The notes below the pieces were generated by a model, which was not told where the DNA came from, ran no database searches, and saw only the letters and a list, made by a program, of their open reading frames with translations. A program made the translations under genes and the position numbers. From a virus: a stretch of 64,000 nucleotides of DNA. Shown one piece after another: positions 8,659 through 15,671 of the stretch (positions are counted from its first letter, which is position 1; each line of letters begins with the position of its first letter). The stretch spans positions 1-64,000 of the IMG/VR virus record IMGVR_UViG_3300025010_000055; one strand, given 5' to 3'.

Positions 8659-9501
8659 GTGGTTTTTGTTATTAATATACTCGAATCGTGGCCTAGATAT
8701 GAGAGAGATAAGAAATTTCTCAATTATTCGCCGCATACACTAAAGGCATATAAGATACAATGCCGACTTTTATTTTCAATGCGTTAGGTAAAAACCCCCG
8801 ACTTCCAGTCGGGACAGCTTTAGCATAAATGGTTGGTGGTATAGTCCATGAAGCATCGGAAAAATCACTACATGGTGAGTCCATGTGTTGTAGTTGGTTT
8901 TGCGGTAGAAATGCCACTAGGCTACTTATAGATGCTCGCTCTGAAATTGTGAGAAACCTCCCACTACTCGTAGAAATGCCACTAGGCTACGTATAGAGCC
9001 AAGCTTTAAAAATCTACCGATAACATACAGAGTTGCGGTTTAGTATGGTCTGCAAGTTTCAGTTGCAAGCTTAAGTCTGCTTTAGCAAGAGGACTTCCAG
9101 ATGACTTTAGTCTTAATTGCGACTTCCAGTCGCTTTTCGAACCCCTGCACTTCTAGTGCAGGGTCGTTGAGTTTAATTCAAAATGTCTCTTTTGGCTTAA
9201 AAAATACGTCGAACTAAGAAACGATAATAGTCCTGCCCTATTTGTTACTGACCGCGCCCCAAGACGTATGAGTATAGCGCGTATGAGAGAAATAATTAAG
9301 GCGGTTGCTATTCGTGCGGACATTGAAGCAAGTGTCTATCCCCACAGATTAAGACATTCTTATGCCACTCATTTATTGGACAATGGTGCCCCAATGGAGG
9401 CGATACAGCAACTTATGGGGCACGCCAAGCAGGAAACAACCCAAGTGTATGCTCAGCTTTCCGGTGAGCGCAGAAAAGAATTATATAAGAGGTATTTTTA
9501 G
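8659..9501 (+). pseudogene. Tyrosine recombinase remnant, interrupted and internally deleted
   Basis: The 5' fragment (about 8668-8790) encodes a recombinase N-terminal SAM-like start including 'SPHTLKAYKIQCRLL'. A 407-bp element then intervenes, after which the frame resumes at about 9175 with 'LFVTDRAPRR' and the catalytic end: 'HRLRHSYATHLL', 'LMGHAK' and 'TTQVYAQL' (the His-x-x-Arg, His and Tyr of XerC/D-like enzymes). Roughly 130-150 residues of the middle, including the first catalytic Arg, are missing, so more than a simple insertion has happened. A short ORF from 9268 could still make the C-terminal piece, but it could not act alone. It is unrelated in sequence to the intact phage integrase at 43.7 kb. 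Confidence 0.8.
8768..9174 (+). mobile_element. 407-bp non-autonomous IS200/IS605-like element, copy A
   Basis: This segment is identical, base for base as far as I can read, to the reverse complement of 41508-41914. It has no ORF. It carries terminal-type hairpins with a shared core: CCCGACT-TCC-AGTCGGG (8797-8813), GCGACT-TCC-AGTCGC (9119-9133) and CCCTGCACT-TCT-AGTGCAGGG (9143-9163). It also holds two copies of a 21-nt unit beginning GTAGAAATGCC (about 8905 and 8971). Lack of classical inverted-repeat ends plus subterminal palindromes fits single-strand-transposing IS200/IS605 derivatives (palindrome-associated MITEs). A structured-RNA role is possible. The boundaries are defined by where the two copies diverge. 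Confidence 0.75.
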
Positions 9502-9533
9502 CCGCCTTTGGGCAGCTGCGGGAGGTGAACACA

Positions 9534-9866
9534 GTGAAAGTAAAAAGACTTCCCCACGGAATCAAGCTACAAAAACTAGCAACGCCAGCGACAAAAGGTA
9601 GGCTTGGCGGCGAAGTCAAGGTTTGGGAGGATTACGCGACTGTGCTGGCTTTCGTTCAGCCTCTCAATGGCCGTGAGTATTTTGCAGACAAACAGGTACA
9701 GGCCGAAACGTCGCACAAAGTAACTATGTGGTATCAGCCTGGTATCACCTCAGAGATGAGGGTAATTTTTGGCGGTAAGGTGCTTGAAATTGAATCTGTG
9801 ATTAATATCGATGAGCGAAATATTGAACTGCAGTTGATGTGTGTCGATAAAGGTGGGGTTGTGTAA
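9534..9866 (+). CDS. Head closure / head-tail adaptor protein (SPP1 gp16-like)
   Basis: A 110-residue beta-barrel-like protein with the family pattern 'TVLAFVQPLNGREYF...' followed by '...ITSEMRVIFGGKVLEIESV'. These proteins plug the connector after packaging. GTG at 9534 is chosen because GGAGGTGA at 9521-9528 sits 5 bp before it. The gene resumes the structural operon after the integrase/element interruption. Confidence 0.82.
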   Translation: MKVKRLPHGIKLQKLATPATKGRLGGEVKVWEDYATVLAFVQPLNGREYFADKQVQAETSHKVTMWYQPGITSEMRVIFGGKVLEIESVINIDERNIELQLMCVDKGGVV

Positions 9867-10345
9867 TGGCGCGTAGGAGAAGTAGGACAGGTGGCAGGGC
9901 CAGCACACAGGCGGTCATCACGGGTGAGTCTGAACTGATGGACAGACTAAACTCTATGTCCGACGATCTTAAAAAGAATATTACAAAAGAGGCACTCATG
10001 GCTGGTGCTAAAGTTGTTAAACGAGAAATGTCGGCAAAAGCAAGGGGTAGCATAGCGCAGTCCATCGAAATTGAATTTTCTGACACTACAGGTATACCGA
10101 CAATAAGAATAGGCCCGGACAAGGAGCACTGGTATGCTGCTTTTCAAGAGTTTGGCGCGGTGCCGCATACAGTAAAAATTAACTCCAAGCAGATTTTATC
10201 CGATGGCGGAGATTTTTTTGGGCGCGAAATACGGCACCCGGGCCTAACAAAAAAACCTTTTGTCAGGCCCGCCATCGATGACCATGAAGCAGAAGTGAAA
10301 ACGGCAATGATGGCAGTCATTCGCAGACGCCTGGGGGTGACGTAG
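9866..10345 (+). CDS. Tail component, HK97 gp10-like
   Basis: A 159-residue protein with the HK97-gp10 pattern: a central 'SIEIEF...IRIGPDKEHWYAAFQEFGAVPH' followed by 'KKPFVRPAIDDHE'. This family acts at the head-tail joining or tail-terminator stage. The ATG overlaps the stop of the head-closure gene (TAATG). The N-terminus is Arg-rich. Confidence 0.82.
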   Translation: MARRRSRTGGRASTQAVITGESELMDRLNSMSDDLKKNITKEALMAGAKVVKREMSAKARGSIAQSIEIEFSDTTGIPTIRIGPDKEHWYAAFQEFGAVPHTVKINSKQILSDGGDFFGREIRHPGLTKKPFVRPAIDDHEAEVKTAMMAVIRRRLGVT

Positions 10346-10722
10346 TGGGATTGATAGAGGATTTTTATACCAGACTGTCAACGTATCCTGGTTTGGTTGC
10401 TCTGATAGGCGACAGGATATATCCCGTAGAAGCGCCACAGGGCGAGAAAAGGCAATATTGCGTATATGAGCAGGTTTCCGGTGGTAGAAGATACTCACAC
10501 AGCGGATACAGCAACCTGCAACGGCCAAGGATGCAGGTTAGTTGCTATGCTGAGACATATGAAGCAGCGAAAGATATTGCTGCTCAGGTTACGGCAGCGC
10601 TGGAAAGTTGGTTTACCTTGAAAACTGGTGGAAACAGACAGCAAAATGAAATTGATATGATTGACCCGGCAACGGGTCTAAAAGTTGTCGTCGTCGATTT
10701 TTTTATTTGGTATAAGGGATAA
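10345..10722 (+). CDS. Tail completion/terminator protein (DUF3168-like)
   Basis: A 125-residue protein with the DUF3168 layout: 'LVALIGDRIYPVEAPQ' near residue 17 and 'RMQVSCYAETYEAAKDIA' near residue 62. Members cap the tail tube and join it to the head. The GTG start overlaps the previous stop as TAGTG. Size and position between the gp10-like gene and the tail tube gene are typical. Confidence 0.8.
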   Translation: MGLIEDFYTRLSTYPGLVALIGDRIYPVEAPQGEKRQYCVYEQVSGGRRYSHSGYSNLQRPRMQVSCYAETYEAAKDIAAQVTAALESWFTLKTGGNRQQNEIDMIDPATGLKVVVVDFFIWYKG

Positions 10723-10744
10723 AATTAAAGGAGTGATAAATCAG

Positions 10745-10933
10745 ATGGAAGGTAAAAAACCACCTAAATTAATGTTTGTAAGCGAAGATGGTTTTAGGGC
10801 TGAATTATTTATTGACGGCATTAAGGTTACAGGAGCAAAGGCAATACGAATAAACGCCTGCTATAACGATCCTGTAGAGCATGAAGTTACTTATGCATCA
10901 GCGCATTGTGGAGAAAAAGCATTTAAGGAGTGA
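10745..10933 (+). CDS. Small protein next to tail tube gene
   Basis: A 62-residue protein starting at ATG 10745 after AAAGGAGTGATAAATCAG. The central part ('AELFIDGIKVTGAKAIRINA') looks like two or three beta strands. It sits 7 bp before the tail tube gene. The function is unknown; it may be a minor tail factor. A GTG at 10733 is an alternative start. Confidence 0.6.
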   Translation: MEGKKPPKLMFVSEDGFRAELFIDGIKVTGAKAIRINACYNDPVEHEVTYASAHCGEKAFKE

Positions 10934-10940
10934 TACATAA

Positions 10941-11657
10941 ATGACAGAAGCTAACGCAGCTTTTGGAACTGAACTATCAATTGACAGTGTAGATATAGCC
11001 GAGTTGACGAATATTGGCGGTGTAAATATTGCTATGGATACCATTGACGTCACGAACCATAACAGCGCTGATGCTTACCGAGAATTTATTGGCGGTTTGG
11101 TAGATGCCGGCGAGGTATCAGTGGAGGGTAATTTTTATCCTGGCGATGCAGGGCAAGTAGCACTGTTGACAGCTTTAAATTCAAGAACAGCAAAGCCCTT
11201 TGTAGTAACTTTTCCGGAAACAGTTGGGGCAGCGTGGTCTTTTAATGCCCTAGTAACTAGCTTTATGGCTGCAGATGCTCCAATTGATAGTGCACTACCT
11301 TTTAGCGCAAGCTTAAAGATTACAGGAAAGCCGACATTAACCGTAAATGCATCAACAGGGTTGACAACGCCGTTCTTTGCAGTATCAGGTGCAGGTACAG
11401 TAATTGTTCCGGCAGCTTCTGGTAGTGTCTATGACTATGTGGTCAATATTGCTACCGGCGTAAGTTCCGTAACCATTACCCCGACCGCTGCAGCAGGAGT
11501 CATAACGGTAGACGGCAATGTAGTAGCAACGGGAGTGGCGTCTAGTGCTATTGCGTTGGGTGCAGCAGGTAGTATAACAGAGGCCGTTATTGTAGTGCAG
11601 GAAACTGGTAAAACAGCTAAGACATACACCTTGCAACTCGTCAGAGCTGCAGGTTAG
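10941..11657 (+). CDS. Major tail tube protein with C-terminal Ig-like domain
   Basis: The 238-residue protein has a tail-tube N-terminal domain (about 1-135; 'DTIDVTNHNSADAYREFIGGLVDAGEV' region) and a C-terminal cadherin-like/Ig-like beta domain (about 150-238) ending in 'KTAKTYTLQLVRA'. Appended Ig domains are common on tail tubes, where they decorate the tube surface. It is followed by the frameshifted tail chaperones and the tape measure, the canonical siphovirus order. Confidence 0.85.
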   Translation: MTEANAAFGTELSIDSVDIAELTNIGGVNIAMDTIDVTNHNSADAYREFIGGLVDAGEVSVEGNFYPGDAGQVALLTALNSRTAKPFVVTFPETVGAAWSFNALVTSFMAADAPIDSALPFSASLKITGKPTLTVNASTGLTTPFFAVSGAGTVIVPAASGSVYDYVVNIATGVSSVTITPTAAAGVITVDGNVVATGVASSAIALGAAGSITEAVIVVQETGKTAKTYTLQLVRAAG

Positions 11658-11667
11658 GAGGTAAATC

Positions 11668-12021
11668 GTGAGTAAATTTTCAAAAAGTAAAACCGTTGCC
11701 GTTATTGACATTGAATTGGATAAACACAGGAAACTTAAATATACCAACGGAGCCTTGCGTAAATTCCAAGAAGTAACCGGCAGGAAAGCGCTTAAGTTAA
11801 AGCAGGATGAATTTGCTGACTATATTAGCGAACTCATTTGGTGTGGATTGCTGCATGAGGATAAGGAGTTGACCATTGAACAGGTTGACGAAATGATAGG
11901 TCCAAGTAATTCTCATTACGCTATGGGCAAGATGGCAGACGCTTGGGATGTGGCCATGCCGGAACCGAAGGAACCAGCGGAAGGAAACACAGACCCTTTA
12001 CTGGAGAACCTCCCGACCTAG
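11668..12021 (+). CDS. Tail assembly chaperone, short form (gpG-like)
   Basis: The 117-residue protein starts at GTG 11668 after TTAGGAGGTAAATC. It sits between tail tube and tape measure, and a second ORF overlaps its end in the -1 frame, the signature of lambda gpG/gpGT chaperones that coat the tape measure protein. The sequence ('LKYTNGALRKFQEVTGRKALKL') fits Firmicutes phage versions. See the slippery site at 11994-12000. Confidence 0.82.
   Translation: MSKFSKSKTVAVIDIELDKHRKLKYTNGALRKFQEVTGRKALKLKQDEFADYISELIWCGLLHEDKELTIEQVDEMIGPSNSHYAMGKMADAWDVAMPEPKEPAEGNTDPLLENLPT
11994..12000 (+). other. Programmed -1 frameshift slippery heptamer
   Basis: The heptamer C_CCT_TTA is in the correct phase (X_XXY_YYZ) of the short chaperone ORF, 7 codons before its stop. 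Slipping one base back reads CCC TTT and joins the downstream frame at 'PFTGEPPDLDELWVF'. Confidence 0.75.
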
Positions 12022-12362
12022 ACGAACTTTGGGTATTTGGGAGGTATGACATCGGGTTGTCAGAGGAAGAATTTTGGGATTTAACGCCTGCACAGTTCGA
12101 TTTGTTGGAGAAAAGATATATCGAATCGGAGAAGGCAAAAATACAGCTTGAAGAAGCAAAAATTAAGCGGTCTGATCAACAGACCGCTTTAATTTGTTGT
12201 GTGCTGGCGAACATTAACCGGGATAAGAAGAAAAAGCCTAAACCATTTACGGTTGATGATTTTATGCCTAAGGTAGTCGGGAGAAAGAAAAAACAGACAC
12301 CGCAGCAGCAGTTTGAGATCGTAAAAATGCTTAATGCGGCGTTTGGTGGGAAGGTTATTTGA
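12000..12362 (+). CDS. Tail assembly chaperone frameshift extension (gpT-like)
   Basis: This -1 frame region has no credible start of its own and encodes about 120 residues from the slippery site, including 'DLTPAQFDLLEKRYIE' and a basic segment 'KKKKPKPFTVDDFMP'. Read through the frameshift, it produces a G-T fusion of about 231 residues. In lambda-like phages the T part contacts tail tube subunits while G binds the tape measure. Confidence 0.75.
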   Translation, partial: TGEPPDLDELWVFGRYDIGLSEEEFWDLTPAQFDLLEKRYIESEKAKIQLEEAKIKRSDQQTALICCVLANINRDKKKKPKPFTVDDFMPKVVGRKKKQTPQQQFEIVKMLNAAFGGKVI

Positions 12363-12804
12363 CGAAGTTAATGTCTTTAACCTTCCATCCATCTTTGCTG
12401 TATACAGGTTTACAGGAGAATCTTGCTAATACATTTTTCCCATCTCTATCTTGATAAGTAACATGAGAATTAACAGAATACTCATTTTCTCCTATTCTGA
12501 ATACTGTCTTATTTGTTGAGTATTCCTCAGGGAAAATTATTGTTGAATTTGGCCCAGTTGTATACTTGCTGATTTCGTATTTAGCAACTATCCATGCCGA
12601 TACTTCATTGTTAGGCAATATTTCTGGTTTATCTTTTTTACCGCAACTATTCAACGCAAATACCACCAAAGAAAATATAATAAGCAGTACTAGGCATCCG
12701 ACACAGCCATTTTTAGTTTCATTTGCGCTTATTTTATTTCTTACTTTATGTCTTTCTTCTTCATCGAGGCGTATTTTTTCTTTTTCTTCCGACGTCAACT
12801 CCAT
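12355..12804 (-). CDS. Membrane-anchored moron protein
   Basis: A 149-residue protein encoded opposite to the tail genes. The N-terminus is highly charged ('SEEEKEKIRLDEEERH' style), followed by one hydrophobic helix (about residues 32-52, 'GCLVLLIIFSLVVFAL'), then a soluble C-terminal domain of about 95 residues that would lie outside. It has its own ribosome site (AAAGGATG) and promoter. Opposite orientation, own promoter and position between chaperone and tape measure genes are classic for morons, which are often expressed in the lysogen to change host behaviour or exclude other phages. The specific function is unknown. Confidence 0.72.
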   Translation of the reverse strand: MELTSEEKEKIRLDEEERHKVRNKISANETKNGCVGCLVLLIIFSLVVFALNSCGKKDKPEILPNNEVSAWIVAKYEISKYTTGPNSTIIFPEEYSTNKTVFRIGENEYSVNSHVTYQDRDGKNVLARFSCKPVYSKDGWKVKDINFVK

Positions 12805-12826
12805 ACAATCACATCCTTTAATTTAT

Positions 12827-12855
12827 AGTATATTTTAAGACTTAGCACTTAGCAA
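12827..12855 (-). promoter_or_regulatory. Promoter of the moron gene
   Basis: On the minus strand, TTGCTA (12855-12850), a 17-bp spacer and TATACT (12832-12827) lie about 22 bp before the moron start codon. This fits a vegetative promoter working independently of late phage transcription. Confidence 0.6.
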
Positions 12856-12873
12856 TAATGTGAGGTGAAAAAA

Positions 12874-14859
12874 ATGTCAGTTGGTCAACTAAATGTTGAA
12901 TTACAACTAGATACATCCGGCATGGTCGCGGCTTTACGTGAGTCCCAGGAGCGTCTTGCATCGGTAGGGCGTGAAGCATCTCGGCAAATGACCATTGTTA
13001 GGTCAGAATTCAACACGGCAACGCTCAGGATGGATGAAAATTCCGACACTACCGAACGATTAACGGTACAGCAAAGGTATTTAGGGCAACGATTAGAGCA
13101 GCAGCAGTCAGTTGTTTCCTTGCTAAACGATACATATGAAAGAAGTATTGCAGTTCATGGTCAGGACGCAGACGCCACACAACGCCTTGCCGTTAGGCTT
13201 GCCCGCGCGCGTGAGGAAGAAGCCCGCACCGAAAGCCAGATCCGAGATACTAACAGGCAACTACAGGAACAGGCAGACGCCGCCGGTGATGCCGGAGATA
13301 GTTTTCAAGACTTTTCCCAAAGACTTAGCGGCATCGGGGAGAGAATGAAAGGCATCGGCGAAAAGTTGTCTATGGGTATATCTGCCCCAATAGCCGGATT
13401 TATGTTGATGGCTACGGAGGGCACAAAAGAATTACGCAAAGAACTTGCCCTGCTGCAAACCAATGCAGAAATGGCAGGAATAAGCGTAGAATCGGTAAAC
13501 GAAGCATACCGAACCCTTAACGGTATCCGTGATGACTTAGGAGCTAATTCTGAAACCATCTCAGAGTTGATAGCGTCTGGTTTTAAGGGTGAAGATTTAC
13601 AAAAAGCGCTTGAAGGTGTCATGGGCGGAGGTATTAAATTTAAAGACACCTTGAATTTTGAAGGTATTGCAGACGGTATCCAGGAGACTTTAGGCACTGG
13701 AGCAGCAGCAGGTTCTTTCTTAGAACTACTTGAACGCATGGGTGTAAAAATAGATGACTTTAACGCTGGATTAGTTACTGCAACATCAAATGGAACTGAA
13801 TTGCAATATGTGCTTGATACTATGGCAAACCTTGGCCTGTCTGACGTCTACAATAAGTACGTAGAAATAAACGGAGCCATGGTTGACAGTGCAAAGGCTA
13901 CGTATGACATGCAGGTTGCTATGGCTGAACTTGGGAAAACAGTACAACCAATCATAACCGATATAACTACAAAAATAGCTAATATGATGGGTGAATTTAA
14001 TAAACTGCCTAAAATATCACAGGATTTTGCATTAGCTATGGGAGGTATTCTTTTTGTTGTAGGCCCAATATTGTTTAGTTTGTCGCAAATTTTAATAATT
14101 GCTCCGAAAGTTATTACGGCTTTTAAGTGGCTTGCTGGATTACAAATAACAGGCACATTATGGACCGGGATAAGACTAATAGCACTTACATTAACATCGC
14201 TTGCATCAGTAGTATTACCTGCCATTGGCGCCGCATTTGTCGCAACCTTTGAGATAGTAACAGCACCCATAACGCTTATAGCCCTTGCAATTGCCGGGAT
14301 TGTTGCTTTAGGCTATCAAGTATACAAAAACTGGGAAGAACTAAAAAAACTTGGCCTTGACGTCTGGAAAGGAATTTCCGACGCCTCTGGTATGGCAGTT
14401 GACTACATGAAAACAAAGTGGCAGGATTTCAGCCACTTTGTTATAAGCCTCTGGCAGTCAATCTGGGGCCCGGTTAAAGCAGTCCTAAACAGTATGATTG
14501 ACGGCATTAACCACGTTATTTCCGGGCTAAATAAAATCAGCATATCAGCGCCAGATTGGGATATGCTGCCTGACAGTATCCAGGGTAAAAAATGGGGAGT
14601 AAATATCGGTAAAATACCGAAGCTGCATGACGGTGGAGTTTTTAAGGCTGAGCCTGGACAGAGCGAAGGACTTGCTTTGCTTGCTGACGGCGAAAGAGTA
14701 ACACCAGAAGGGCAGTCAACGAATTCCGGCATAGACTACAACCGCATGGCAGCGGCGATAGTACAGGGATTAACTGGTGCTAAATTTGTGTCTGATATAA
14801 ATACAGGTACGGTAGAAATGATTGTAGGCGGTATCCTTAGGCGGGAGGTGCGAATCTAG
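12874..14859 (+). CDS. Tail tape measure protein
   Basis: The 661-residue protein has a long coiled-coil N-terminus (about 1-150), a helical core, hydrophobic membrane-compatible segments (about 385-490) and a C-terminal Gly-rich tail ('LHDGGVFKAEPGQSEGLALLADGERV'), as in many tape measures. It determines tail length and helps DNA injection. It is short for a tape measure, suggesting a short tail. ATG 12874 is preferred over GTG 12865, which overlaps the GAGGTG ribosome site. Confidence 0.88.
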   Translation: MSVGQLNVELQLDTSGMVAALRESQERLASVGREASRQMTIVRSEFNTATLRMDENSDTTERLTVQQRYLGQRLEQQQSVVSLLNDTYERSIAVHGQDADATQRLAVRLARAREEEARTESQIRDTNRQLQEQADAAGDAGDSFQDFSQRLSGIGERMKGIGEKLSMGISAPIAGFMLMATEGTKELRKELALLQTNAEMAGISVESVNEAYRTLNGIRDDLGANSETISELIASGFKGEDLQKALEGVMGGGIKFKDTLNFEGIADGIQETLGTGAAAGSFLELLERMGVKIDDFNAGLVTATSNGTELQYVLDTMANLGLSDVYNKYVEINGAMVDSAKATYDMQVAMAELGKTVQPIITDITTKIANMMGEFNKLPKISQDFALAMGGILFVVGPILFSLSQILIIAPKVITAFKWLAGLQITGTLWTGIRLIALTLTSLASVVLPAIGAAFVATFEIVTAPITLIALAIAGIVALGYQVYKNWEELKKLGLDVWKGISDASGMAVDYMKTKWQDFSHFVISLWQSIWGPVKAVLNSMIDGINHVISGLNKISISAPDWDMLPDSIQGKKWGVNIGKIPKLHDGGVFKAEPGQSEGLALLADGERVTPEGQSTNSGIDYNRMAAAIVQGLTGAKFVSDINTGTVEMIVGGILRREVRI

Positions 14860-15206
14860 TGGCAGCACTGTACACCACTGACGATGTGCTTATTACAGAT
14901 CGCGTCACTTCTGTTATCCCTGACTGTGAAATCCAAGAGGTTGAAAATACACTACTTGACGGATCGCTGCACATCCAGACTATAGGCAGTCCAGCGAGGG
15001 TTTGCGACATTGCCTTAGTCGTTACTTCCGTAGCAGCCAAAAATAATATAGACACCTACAAGTCCCTAAAAACGCCTGTAAAAGTCACTGCCGATGGGAT
15101 TTATTACACCGGCATAATTCGCGGCAGTCCGAAGTGGGAGAGGTTAGCGCCGGGAATCTATAAGACAAGCTTAACGTTGATTGTCTCAGAGGAGGGCACA
15201 GCATGA
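14859..15206 (+). CDS. Putative distal tail component
   Basis: A 115-residue beta-rich protein starting at GTG 14859, which overlaps the tape measure stop (CTAGTG). Position directly after the tape measure suggests a distal tail or baseplate part. No clear family signature was recognised. Its end overlaps the next gene by 4 bp, so the tail-tip genes are tightly coupled. Confidence 0.6.
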   Translation: MAALYTTDDVLITDRVTSVIPDCEIQEVENTLLDGSLHIQTIGSPARVCDIALVVTSVAAKNNIDTYKSLKTPVKVTADGIYYTGIIRGSPKWERLAPGIYKTSLTLIVSEEGTA

Positions 15207-15667
15207 GGACTTTACCTTCCGATATCCAGGCCCGCATAAACATAGTGGCTCAGACACTATACAACAACGCTGATCCTCGTATGGAGGCCGTAATAGTCAA
15301 AGCCAATAGAACGCTTGACATACAAACAATACAGTCCGGCACTCTGGGCAGCATCGACTTGGCTCAGAAAATAGTTGATGCTGCTGTCACAGAGATATGG
15401 ATCATCTCGGTAGTAGATGCTCAGGCCGTCGTAAACGTCTACGCCTATGCCGAAACAATAGATTTTGCTACTCCCGGCAGGACTTTCACGCTGACAGCCG
15501 AGGAAGCAAGCGCGAAGGTCAGGGACGTGTCAATAGCCTTTGACGGCGAAGATCCCTGGCTATTTTGGGTAGAGCGAGGCGTTTCATATGACAAAATTTG
15601 GACTGTGCAGTGGGACGGAACCGGAACACAGCCGGCAGGTACAGAATTAGTTTCAGTGGCGAGGTGA
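15203..15667 (+). CDS. Putative tail-tip protein
   Basis: A 154-residue protein with alternating beta-type sequence; the last 40 residues ('WLFWVERGVSYDKIWTVQWDG') resemble a beta-propeller or sialidase-type repeat blade. ATG 15203 overlaps the previous gene's stop. It lies just before the giant tail protein and is probably part of the tail tip. The family was not recognised. Confidence 0.6.
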   Translation: MRTLPSDIQARINIVAQTLYNNADPRMEAVIVKANRTLDIQTIQSGTLGSIDLAQKIVDAAVTEIWIISVVDAQAVVNVYAYAETIDFATPGRTFTLTAEEASAKVRDVSIAFDGEDPWLFWVERGVSYDKIWTVQWDGTGTQPAGTELVSVAR

Positions 15668-15671
15668 TAAT

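Noticed and set aside
8900-9000. Mini CRISPR array from two 21-nt repeats in the 407-bp element
   Set aside because: Only two units with about 45 bp between them, the same arrangement in both copies including the would-be spacer; this is element structure, not an array.
9362-9601. Separate gene overlapping the integrase remnant end and head closure start
   Set aside because: Out-of-frame shadow of the recombinase C-terminus with no ribosome site.
12355-12804. Moron called as a lipoprotein
   Set aside because: The Cys near residues 34-37 is preceded by a long charged region instead of a signal peptide, so a simple single-TM anchor fits better.
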